In this document: positions 26,540 through 34,880 of the stretch, piece by piece
Layout: the number at the start of each line of letters is the position of its first letter
Position numbering within the stretch: position 1 is the first letter of the stretch
From: Oscillospiraceae bacterium
Lineage (GTDB): Bacteria; Bacillota; Clostridia; Oscillospirales; QAMX01
Assembly (NCBI GenBank): GCA_015067715.1
Contig: SVLY01000003.1
Span: 1 to 64,000 of the forward strand
Direction: 5' to 3'
DNA: 64,000 nt
The notes under the pieces: model-generated
Told to the model about the DNA's origin: nothing
The model's database searches: none
What the model saw: only the letters and a program-made list of their open reading frames with translations
Translations under genes and position numbers: made by a program

Positions 26540-28654
26540 TTACTGCTCGTCGGTGGGGGGAACGGCGTCCTTGTGGGAGAGGTTGATTCTGCCCTTTTCG
26601 TCAAGCTCTTCGAACTTGACCCAGAGCATATCGCCCACGTTGCAGACGTCCTCGACCTTGTTGATGCGCTTCTTGGCCAGCTTGGAGATGTGCACGAGGC
26701 CTTCCTTGCCGGGAGCGATCTCGACGAAAGCGCCGAAGGTCATAATGCGGGTGACGCGGCCGTAGAACATCTGGCCGGGTTCGGGCTCGAAGACGATGCT
26801 CTTGATGGTGGCTTCGGCAGCGCGGCAGGCCTTGGCGTCGGCGCTGGAGATAAAGATGCGGCCGTCCTCTTCGATGTCGATCTTGGCGCCGGTGTCGGCG
26901 ACGATCTTCTGGATAACGGAGCCGCCCTTGCCGATGACCTCGCGGATCTTGTCCACGTCGATCTGCATCTGGATCATCTTGGGAGCGAATTCGGAAAGCT
27001 CGGCGCGAGGCTCGGCGATGCAGGGGAGCATGATCTCGTCGAGGATCTCGAGTCTGGCTTCGTAGGTCTGGTTAAGGGCTTCGCGGATGATGGCGGGGGT
27101 GAGACCGTCGATCTTAAGGTCCATCTGAATGGCGGTGATACCGGTCTTGGTGCCGGCAACCTTGAAGTCCATGTCGCCGAAGAAGTCTTCAACGCCCTGG
27201 ATATCGGTGAACACCATCCAGCGGTCTTCCTCGGTGATGAGGCCGCAGGAGATGCCCGCAACGGGAGCCTTGATGGGAACGCCGGCGTCCATCAGAGCAA
27301 GGGTGGAGCCGCAGACGGAACCCTGGGAGGTGGAACCGTTGGAGGAGAGGACCTCGGAGACAAGGCGAATGCAGTAGGGGAACTCGGCCTCAGAGGGAAT
27401 GACGGGCTCGAGAGCTCTTTCGGCAAGAGCGCCGTGGCCGATCTCGCGGCGGCCGGGGCTGCGGGCGGCACGGGCTTCGCCAACGCTCCAGCTGGGGAAG
27501 TTGTAGTGGTGCATATAGCGCTTGGTGGTCTCGGGGGAGATACCGTCAAGGGGCTGGTAGTCGGCTACGGTGCCAAGAGTGCAGGTGGTGAGGACCTGAG
27601 TCTGGCCGCGGGTGAACATACCGGAACCGTGAACTCTGGGAAGAATGCCGACTTCGGCGGCGAGGGGACGGACCTGGTCCATGCGGCGGCCGTCAACGCG
27701 CTTCTTGTCGTCAAGCAGCCAGCGGCGGACGACGAACTTCTCAAGCTTGTAGAGGCACTCGTCGAAAGCGGCTTCGCTGTCGGGATACTTCTCGCCCAGA
27801 GCGGCAAGAACCTTTTCCTTCAGAACGGCAAGGTTGGCATCGCGGACGGTCTTATCGTCGGTGTCCATGGCGAAACGCATGTCTTCGATAAAGCCGGCCT
27901 TGATCTCCTCGAACATCTCTTCGGGAACGTTGACGTGGGGATAGTCGAACTTGGGCTTGCCGATCTTTGCCTGGATGTCGGAGATGAAGCGGCAGATGGG
28001 CTTGATCTCTTCGTGGGCCAGCATGATGGCGTTGTACATGATATCGTTGGGGATCTCGTTGGCGCCGGCTTCGATCATAACGACCTTTTCCTCGCTGCCG
28101 GCAACGGTGAGAGCCAGGGTGGAAGCGGCGCGCTGGGCCTCGGTGGGGTTGATGACGTACTTGCCGTCAACAAAGCCAACGTTCAAAGCGGCGGTGGGGC
28201 CGTTCCAGGGGATATCGGAGATGGACAGGGCAACGGAGGTGCCGATCATGGCGCAGATCTCGGGGGAGTTGTCCTGTTCGACGGACATGACGGTGCAGGA
28301 GATGCAAACGTCGTTTCTCATGTCCTTGGGGAAGAGGGGACGGATGGGACGGTCGATGACGCGGGAGGTCAGAATGGCCTTCTCGCCGGGGCGGCCTTCT
28401 CTTCTGCCCCAGGAGCCGGGAATGTGGCCCACGGAGTAGAGCTTTTCTTCGTAGTCAACGGAGAGAGGGAAAAAGTCGATGCCGTCGCGGGGCTTGGCCG
28501 ATGCGGTGGCGTTGACGAGAACGGCAGTGTCGCCATATCTGACGAGGCAGGAGCCGTTGGACAGACCGGCCATCTTGCCGATCTCGATCTTCATTGTTCT
28601 GCCGCCGACGAGAGTTTCGAACTCGTGGGTGGTGAACTGCATTTTGGTTACCAT
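26540..28654 (-). CDS. pnp: Polyribonucleotide nucleotidyltransferase
   Basis: KH 'IREVIGKGGSVIQKIV' and S1 'GQMFYGRVTRIMTFGAFVEIAPGKEGLVHIS'; start at ATG 28654 after aggagg. Confidence 0.97.
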   Translation of the reverse strand: MVTKMQFTTHEFETLVGGRTMKIEIGKMAGLSNGSCLVRYGDTAVLVNATASAKPRDGIDFFPLSVDYEEKLYSVGHIPGSWGRREGRPGEKAILTSRVIDRPIRPLFPKDMRNDVCISCTVMSVEQDNSPEICAMIGTSVALSISDIPWNGPTAALNVGFVDGKYVINPTEAQRAASTLALTVAGSEEKVVMIEAGANEIPNDIMYNAIMLAHEEIKPICRFISDIQAKIGKPKFDYPHVNVPEEMFEEIKAGFIEDMRFAMDTDDKTVRDANLAVLKEKVLAALGEKYPDSEAAFDECLYKLEKFVVRRWLLDDKKRVDGRRMDQVRPLAAEVGILPRVHGSGMFTRGQTQVLTTCTLGTVADYQPLDGISPETTKRYMHHYNFPSWSVGEARAARSPGRREIGHGALAERALEPVIPSEAEFPYCIRLVSEVLSSNGSTSQGSVCGSTLALMDAGVPIKAPVAGISCGLITEEDRWMVFTDIQGVEDFFGDMDFKVAGTKTGITAIQMDLKIDGLTPAIIREALNQTYEARLEILDEIMLPCIAEPRAELSEFAPKMIQMQIDVDKIREVIGKGGSVIQKIVADTGAKIDIEEDGRIFISSADAKACRAAEATIKSIVFEPEPGQMFYGRVTRIMTFGAFVEIAPGKEGLVHISKLAKKRINKVEDVCNVGDMLWVKFEELDEKGRINLSHKDAVPPTDEQ

Positions 28655-28704
28655 GCTAATGGGTTCCTCCTTTTTGGAACGTTTTTGTCCGGAGCGCGCC
28701 CAAT

Positions 28705-28769
28705 AGCACTTGAAGCCGCCCTTCCTTCGTTTTTTTCTCTTTACCAAACGAAGGGTGCCTTCAACTGCT
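28705..28769 (-). promoter_or_regulatory. Long stem-loop in the pnp 5' leader
   Basis: agcagttgaag..cttcaagtgct plus inner ccttcgttt..aaacgaagg, between rpsO and pnp. Confidence 0.5.
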
Positions 28770-28824
28770 AACAGGCGCAGCCCGCCTTTTTTTAACTTAC
28801 GCTTTTGTCGGCTAAACAGTATAT

Positions 28825-28856
28825 ACCGGCGGACAGGATCCCGCCTGTCCGCCGGT
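28825..28856 (-). terminator. Strong hairpin between rpsO and pnp (terminator or processing stem)
   Basis: accggcggacagg atcccg cctgtccgccggt, 13 bp; only a weak T tract. Confidence 0.5.
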
Positions 28857-28869
28857 GTTCTGTTTATCC

Positions 28870-29136
28870 TTACTTACGGATCTCCAGCTTCTCGATGAGA
28901 GCTCTGTAACGCATGATGTCCTTGCGCTGCAGATAGTCGAGCATGGAGCGGCGGTTGCCAACCATCTGAAGGAGGCCACGACGGGAGTGGTTGTCCTTGG
29001 GATGGGTCTTCAGGTGCTCGTTGAGCTCCTTGATTCTGGCGGTGAGGATGGCGATCTGAACTTCGGGAGAACCGGTGTCAGTCTCGTGGGTGCGGCAAGC
29101 CTCGATAACGGCCTGCTTCTTTTCGGTGCTGATCAT
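28870..29136 (-). CDS. rpsO: 30S ribosomal protein S15
   Basis: '[58 protein letters not shown]'. Confidence 0.97.
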   Translation of the reverse strand: MISTEKKQAVIEACRTHETDTGSPEVQIAILTARIKELNEHLKTHPKDNHSRRGLLQMVGNRRSMLDYLQRKDIMRYRALIEKLEIRK

Positions 29137-29401
29137 AGCTGTTTTTCACCTTTCAAAAAATATTTTCCACGCGCAACGCCGCAATACCGGGACGGGAGCG
29201 GGTGAAACCACCCCGGTTCGGGGCTTTACCTCCGGGCTCAGTAAAGGGCTTACGCACGCTTTCATATCATAACATAAACTCTCCCGTTTGTAAAGAGCTT
29301 TTGTGAAAAAATTGCGAATTATACAAAATTTTTTTCGCCCTTGATTTTGCCCCCCAAGTGTGATATGCTAATTGCATAAACCACTAAAGGAGAACCGCCT
29401 T

Positions 29402-29749
29402 ATGATAAAGCACGGACACGAGCTTAAATGCGAGACCAGAGAGAACATGCGCGGCGGCGCGGGAGAGGTCGTTTTGCGCGCCTTTCTTTCCCCGGAGGAA
29501 ATGAACGGCAAAAACCGCCTCTTTTCCCAGATAACCCTTGCCCAGGGCTGTTCCATAGGCTACCACGAGCACCACGGCGAAAGTGAGATCTTCGTTGTCA
29601 AGAGCGGCAACGGCGTTTTCAACGACAACGGCAAAGAGTATCCCGTTTCTGCCGGGGACGTTTGCATAACCACCTCCGGCAACGGCCACGCCATAAGCTG
29701 CGCCGGAAACCAGAACCTTGAGCTCATCGCCCTCATCATTCTGGACTGA
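29402..29749 (+). CDS. Cupin domain protein
   Basis: 'QGCSIGYHEHHGESEIFVVKSGNGVFNDNGKEYPVSAGDVCIT'; ATG at 29402 after aaaggag. Confidence 0.85.
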   Translation: MIKHGHELKCETRENMRGGAGEVVLRAFLSPEEMNGKNRLFSQITLAQGCSIGYHEHHGESEIFVVKSGNGVFNDNGKEYPVSAGDVCITTSGNGHAISCAGNQNLELIALIILD

Positions 29750-29766
29750 ACCAAAAAAAACGTATG

Positions 29767-29805
29767 GACCGCGGGAGGGGGAGCCCCTTTCCGCGGTTCT
29801 TTTTC
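29767..29805 (+). terminator. Terminator after cupin gene
   Basis: gaccgcggg ... tccgcggttcttttt. Confidence 0.7.
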
Positions 29806-29846
29806 ACCCTGCATATTAGTTTGCCTAAGCAACTGATTTTGTTTTC

Positions 29847-29871
29847 CGACGGAGGCTCTCCGTCTTTTTTT
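29847..29871 (+). terminator. Second terminator-like hairpin
   Basis: gacgga ggctc tccgtc ttttttt. Confidence 0.7.
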
Positions 29872-29941
29872 GTTTAAATTAAAGTGGTATAATATAATGG
29901 TTATATTCTTTAAAGGACAGGAGGCGGTTGGTTAAAACCGT

Positions 29942-31774
29942 ATGAAAAAGCTGTTCAGGTACATTCTGCCATACAAATGGCTGGCGCTGGTATCTCCCCT
30001 GATGATGATGGGCGAGGTGGCCTGCGACCTTTGTCTGCCCTATTTAATGTCCTACATAGTCAATTTCGGCATTCTGGGCATGGACGTTTTCTCCCCCACG
30101 GAGGGCTCTCCCATGGCCGCAAGGCTTGTCGGCCTGTTTTTGGGCGAGGACTATACGGGTATGCAGCTTATTTTGCTCTTTGGCATACTCATGATCTCAC
30201 TCACTCTCGTTGGCGGATTTTTCGGCACCATGTGCGCCTACACCGCCGCCCGCGCGGCCCAGAGCTTTGGCCGGGACCTGCGGGTTGACGTGTTCAAAAA
30301 GGTGATGAGCCTTTCCATTGAACAGACCGACCGCTTTACAACGGGCTCTCTGGTCACAAGAATGACCAACGACATCACCATGATCGTGGACTTTATGGAA
30401 ATGCTCATGCGAATGTTCGTCCGCGCCCCAATGTTTCTCATCGGCGGCACGATAATGCTGCTGTCCCTTGAGCCGAAATTCGGTCTGGTGCTGCTGTGCT
30501 CCATTCCGGTTTTGCTTCTGGTCATGGTCCTGGTGCTGAAAAAGGCCGTTCCCCTGTTCAGCATCGTTCAGACCAGACTTGACAGGGTCAACTCCGTGGT
30601 TCAGGAAAACGTGAGCGGTGCAAGAGTTGTCAAGGCCTACGTCCGCGAGGAGCACGAGTGCGGCAGATTCAGAAATGCCAACGGAGAGCTCCGGGACGTT
30701 AACCTCCGTGTTCTGCGGCTCATGGCCATAATCAACCCCGTTATGATGATCGTTATGAACGTAACCGTTATCGTGGTCATGTATCTGGGCGGCGTTAACA
30801 TCGCCTTCGGGGACGCATCCATGAACACCGGCTCCATAATGGCCTCCATCACCTACGTTTCCATGGTTTTGAACTCCGTTCTCATGGTCACCGGCATGTT
30901 CGGCGCCATCTCCCGTGCCAGCGCCAGCGCAAAGCGCGTTGTTGAGGTCATGGGCGAGGAACCCGTTATTCTCGGGGGCGAAGGCGCAACAGAGCAGGGC
31001 GACATTGCCGTCAGCTTTAAAAACGTCAGCTTCCGCTACCCTGGCACCGTGGGACGTCCCGTGCTTTCGGGCATCGATCTGGATATCAAAAAGGGCGAGA
31101 CCCTTGCCATCATCGGCGCGACGGGCTCCGGAAAGAGCTCCCTCGTTGCCATGATACCCCGGTTTTACGACGCAATTGAGGGCGAGGTGTTTGTAAACGG
31201 CGCCCCGGTAAAGGACTATCCCCTTGCCGACCTCCGGGCAAAGATCGGCTACGTTATGCAAAAGACCGTTCTCTTCTCCGACACCATCGCCGGAAACATA
31301 CGCTGGGGCGACCCGGACGCATCGGACAAGGCAGTCCGCGCCGCCGCCGCTGCCGCTCAGGCAACGGAATTTATCGACGGCTTTGCCGAGGGCTTTGACA
31401 CCTTCGTGGCGGAGAAGGGCGCGTCCCTTTCCGGCGGACAGAAACAGCGCACCTCCGTTGCCCGGGCGCTGGTGAGAAAGCCCGAGATACTCATTCTGGA
31501 TGACTCCACCTCCGCTCTCGACCTTGCCACCGAGGGTAAGCTCCGCGCCGAGCTTGCAAAGATGACGGGGGACACCACCGTTATAATCATTGCCCAGCGA
31601 ATTGCCAGCGTTATGACCGCAGACAGGATCGCCGTGCTCGAAAACGACGGCACCATCGTCCACTGCGCTCCCCACGAGGAGCTTCTGAAGATAAGCGAGA
31701 CCTACCGCGATATCTGCGATTCCCAGATACGCTCCGGCGCTCTTGTGAGAAAGGAGGACGGCGAAGATGAGTGA
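29942..31774 (+). CDS. ABC transporter, fused permease/ATP-binding protein
   Basis: Walker A 'GATGSGKSS', signature 'LSGGQKQR'. Confidence 0.95.
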   Translation: MKKLFRYILPYKWLALVSPLMMMGEVACDLCLPYLMSYIVNFGILGMDVFSPTEGSPMAARLVGLFLGEDYTGMQLILLFGILMISLTLVGGFFGTMCAYTAARAAQSFGRDLRVDVFKKVMSLSIEQTDRFTTGSLVTRMTNDITMIVDFMEMLMRMFVRAPMFLIGGTIMLLSLEPKFGLVLLCSIPVLLLVMVLVLKKAVPLFSIVQTRLDRVNSVVQENVSGARVVKAYVREEHECGRFRNANGELRDVNLRVLRLMAIINPVMMIVMNVTVIVVMYLGGVNIAFGDASMNTGSIMASITYVSMVLNSVLMVTGMFGAISRASASAKRVVEVMGEEPVILGGEGATEQGDIAVSFKNVSFRYPGTVGRPVLSGIDLDIKKGETLAIIGATGSGKSSLVAMIPRFYDAIEGEVFVNGAPVKDYPLADLRAKIGYVMQKTVLFSDTIAGNIRWGDPDASDKAVRAAAAAAQATEFIDGFAEGFDTFVAEKGASLSGGQKQRTSVARALVRKPEILILDDSTSALDLATEGKLRAELAKMTGDTTVIIIAQRIASVMTADRIAVLENDGTIVHCAPHEELLKISETYRDICDSQIRSGALVRKEDGEDE

Positions 31775-33623
31775 AAAAAGACACGGACCCGGCGGTCCCG
31801 GTCCCCGTCCCGGCGGCAGACCCGGCGGACCCATGGGCGCAAGGCTGAACGCCGAAAAGCCCAAGAACACAAAGCGCACCCTCTTCCGGCTTGCACGGTA
31901 CATAGGCAAGAGCGGCTGGGTGCTGGTGGGACTGCTGGCGATCATGCTGGTCGTCACACTGGTTGAGATACTCAACCCCTTCTTCCAGCAAAAGGCCATC
32001 GACACCATCACCCTGGTGGACGGAAAGCTGGCCGTTGACCTCAGAGCCATGGTGGGCTACCTTGCCGCCATCGGCGGAACCTTCGTGTTCAGCGCCACCC
32101 TCTCATATTTCCAGGGGCTTCTGGCGGCAAAGCTCTCCCAGACGACGGTTTACACCATGAGAAACGAGCTTTTCTCAAAGATCTCCCGCCTACCCATCAG
32201 CTACACCGACACCCACCGCCACGGCGACATTATGAGCCGCATGACCAACGACATTGAAAACGTTTCAAACGCCGTTTCCCAGTCCATTGCAACTCTGTTC
32301 TCCGCCGTGCTCACCCTTATCGGCGCGCTGACCATGATGCTCTACTACAGCCCCCTGCTCACGGCTGTGGCCATAACCATAATCCCCATGACCCTTCTGG
32401 TCTCCTCCGTGCTTGCAAAGTTCATGCGGAAGTATTTCGTCGCCCAGCAGAGAATACTCGGCCGCCTCAACAGCAACGTTGAAGAGTCCGTAACCGGCTA
32501 CAAGACCGTTGTCGCCTACGGCAAAGAGGCCGACGCCATCGCCAGCTTTGCGGAAAACGCCCAGGAGCTTCGCACTACCTCCATCAAGGCAAGAGTGTGG
32601 GGCTCGATCATGGGACCCATTATGAACTTCCTCGGCAATTTCCATTACGTGCTCCTTGCGGCCCTCGGCGGCTACATGGTCCTCTCCGGCAGGGGAGGGA
32701 TAACCGTTGGCAGTATTCAGGCAATGCTCCAGTACTCCAAAAAGTTCAGCCAGCCCATTAACATGATCGCAAACCAGTATTCCACCATTCTCACCGCCCT
32801 TGCAGGCGCGGAGCGCATTTTTGAGATAATGGACTCCGCAAACGAGGTGGACACCGGCAGAAGCGATATCCGCGTTGAGGATATCCGGGGCGACATCACC
32901 TTTGAAAACCTTCAGTTCGGCTACGTTCCCGGGGAGCCCGTTCTCAAGGGCTTCGACCTCGAGGTCAAGGCCGGACAGAAGATCGCCATCGTGGGCGCAA
33001 CGGGCTCGGGCAAGACCACCGTGGTCAACCTGCTCACCCGGTTCTACGAGCTGGACGGCGGACGCATCACCATAGACGGCGTGGACATCACCGAGATCCC
33101 CAAGGACACCCTCCGCCACGCCATCGCCATAGTCCTTCAGGACACCGTTCTCTTCTCCGACACCATCGGCGCAAACATCCGCTACGGCCGGGACAACGCC
33201 ACGGACGAAAGCGTTCGCGCCGCCGCCCACACCGCCATGGCCGACGTGTTCATAGACCGTCTGCCCGAGGGCTACGAGACCAGGCTCACCGAGTCCGGCT
33301 CCAACCTCTCCGAGGGTCAGCGCCAGCTTCTGTCCATATCCCGCGCGGTTTTGGCAGACCCCAAGATCCTCATTCTGGACGAGGCCACCTCCTCCGTTGA
33401 CACCCGTACCGAGCTGAGGCTCCAGCAGGCCATGAACAACCTGATGAAGGGGCGCACCTCCCTCATCATCGCCCACCGGCTTTCCACCATCCGCGACGCG
33501 GACAAGATCGTCGTCGTCTCCGACGGGCGCATCGTTGAGGTGGGCAGCCACGACGAGCTTCTGGCAAAGGGCGGGCAGTATTCAAAGCTCTATTCCAGCC
33601 AGTTTGCAGGCGTTGCCATTTAA
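31767..33623 (+). CDS. ABC transporter, fused permease/ATP-binding protein (probable heterodimer partner)
   Basis: Walker A 'GATGSGKTT', signature 'LSEGQRQL'; overlaps the previous CDS by 8 nt. Confidence 0.95.
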   Translation: MSEKRHGPGGPGPRPGGRPGGPMGARLNAEKPKNTKRTLFRLARYIGKSGWVLVGLLAIMLVVTLVEILNPFFQQKAIDTITLVDGKLAVDLRAMVGYLAAIGGTFVFSATLSYFQGLLAAKLSQTTVYTMRNELFSKISRLPISYTDTHRHGDIMSRMTNDIENVSNAVSQSIATLFSAVLTLIGALTMMLYYSPLLTAVAITIIPMTLLVSSVLAKFMRKYFVAQQRILGRLNSNVEESVTGYKTVVAYGKEADAIASFAENAQELRTTSIKARVWGSIMGPIMNFLGNFHYVLLAALGGYMVLSGRGGITVGSIQAMLQYSKKFSQPINMIANQYSTILTALAGAERIFEIMDSANEVDTGRSDIRVEDIRGDITFENLQFGYVPGEPVLKGFDLEVKAGQKIAIVGATGSGKTTVVNLLTRFYELDGGRITIDGVDITEIPKDTLRHAIAIVLQDTVLFSDTIGANIRYGRDNATDESVRAAAHTAMADVFIDRLPEGYETRLTESGSNLSEGQRQLLSISRAVLADPKILILDEATSSVDTRTELRLQQAMNNLMKGRTSLIIAHRLSTIRDADKIVVVSDGRIVEVGSHDELLAKGGQYSKLYSSQFAGVAI

Positions 33624-33637
33624 GTTCAAAAACCGTT

Positions 33638-33678
33638 ATAAGCCCCGGTTTTCTCCCAAACCGGGGCTTATCCTTTTA
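33638..33678 (+). terminator. Terminator after ABC pair
   Basis: ataagccccggttt tctccc aaaccggggcttat ccttttat. Confidence 0.75.
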
Positions 33679-33726
33679 TGTATTGATATTTAAACTTATT
33701 GTTCCTCCCGGGGAGCAAAATGCGAC

Positions 33727-33755
33727 TTGTATTTTGCCTGCGGGTTTGGTATAAT
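33727..33755 (+). promoter_or_regulatory. Promoter for the yggS-like gene
   Basis: TTGTAT - 17 nt - TATAAT. Confidence 0.6.
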
Positions 33756-33807
33756 GTATTCGGAGTATTGTCAATTTTTTTACAGTTAAGAAACGGGGGC
33801 GGTATTC

Positions 33808-34506
33808 ATGGATACCCAGACGATAAAATTAAATACGGCCCTTATAACCGGGCGTGTCCGCCGGGCGGAGAAGCTTGCGGGCAGAGCTCCGGGGGAGGTG
33901 ACCCTTCTTGCGGCCACCAAGACCCGCACCCCCGAAGAGATACGCGCCGTTATCGAAGCCGGCATTGACGCCTGCGGCGAAAACCGGGCTCAGGAGCTTC
34001 TTGAAAAGCTGCCCTCCGGGGCCTACAACGGCAAGCCCCTTCATTTTATAGGCTCGTTCCAGTCCAACAAGGCCCACCTGCTCTACGGCAAAACGGACAT
34101 GATAGAGTCTCTCAACTCCCCCAAGGCCGCGCGCATACTCTCCCGCATCGGTCTCGAGCAGGGGGGCGTGACCAACGTTCTTGCGGAGATTAACATCGGC
34201 CTCGAGCCGGGCAAGGCCGGCATTCTGCCCCAGGCGGCAGAGGCCTTCTGCGCGGATATCGCCGCAATGGACGCCATGCGCATCCGGGGACTTATGGCGA
34301 TTCCCCCCGCCGGAGAGGACGGAACACCCTATTTTGCCGCCATGAAGGAGCTTTTCGACAGGCTGGCAAAAAACCTGCCCGACTGTTTCGACACACTCTC
34401 CATGGGAATGTCCGGGGACTTTGAAAAGGCCATCGCCTGCGGCGCCACGGTAGTTCGCATCGGCACCGCCCTTTTCGGTCCCAGAGACTACGGAGCGGCA
34501 AAATGA
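33808..34506 (+). CDS. YggS family pyridoxal phosphate-dependent protein
   Basis: 'LLAATKTRTPEEIRAVIEAGIDACGENRAQEL', 'HFIGSFQSNKAH', 'LSMGMSGDFEKAIACGATVVRIGTALFG'. Confidence 0.95.
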   Translation: MDTQTIKLNTALITGRVRRAEKLAGRAPGEVTLLAATKTRTPEEIRAVIEAGIDACGENRAQELLEKLPSGAYNGKPLHFIGSFQSNKAHLLYGKTDMIESLNSPKAARILSRIGLEQGGVTNVLAEINIGLEPGKAGILPQAAEAFCADIAAMDAMRIRGLMAIPPAGEDGTPYFAAMKELFDRLAKNLPDCFDTLSMGMSGDFEKAIACGATVVRIGTALFGPRDYGAAK

Positions 34507-34838
34507 GCAGAAAGACCGAAAACACCACCTTCGTGTGCGAAAACTGCGGAAGGACCGTTCCTCCCCTCACCAACGGAAGCTACCGCAACCACTGTCCCTT
34601 CTGCCTGTGCTCAAAGCACGTGGACGAGACCCCCGGGGACAGGGCAAGCCTTTGCGGCGGGGTCATGGACCCCGTTGAGGTGATCTACCGCCCGGCAAAG
34701 GGCTGGCAGATCGTCCACAAATGCCGCATCTGCGGCCACGAACAGCGTAACCGCACCGCGGAGAACACCCTTGAGCCGGACAACGGCGAGCTTTTGCGAG
34801 CCATTGCCGCCGAGCCCCGGGGCTCCCGCCGGAGATAA
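34503..34838 (+). CDS. RNHCP domain protein
   Basis: 'TFVCENCGRTV', 'YRNHCPFCLCSKHVDETPGDRAS' motif; overlaps the previous stop (ATGA). Confidence 0.9.
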   Translation: MSRKTENTTFVCENCGRTVPPLTNGSYRNHCPFCLCSKHVDETPGDRASLCGGVMDPVEVIYRPAKGWQIVHKCRICGHEQRNRTAENTLEPDNGELLRAIAAEPRGSRRR

Positions 34839-34880
34839 AACTCACCAGCCAACCACACACAGCCTCGCCCCGAAAAAGCG

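Noticed and set aside
26573-28771. 732-aa plus-strand ORF fully antisense to pnp
   Set aside because: Shadow ORF caused by high-GC codon usage; Gly/Asp/Leu-rich low-complexity translation with no domain, while pnp is unambiguous.
30197-32050. 617-aa minus-strand ORF antisense to the ABC transporter genes
   Set aside because: Shadow ORF; no plausible protein features.
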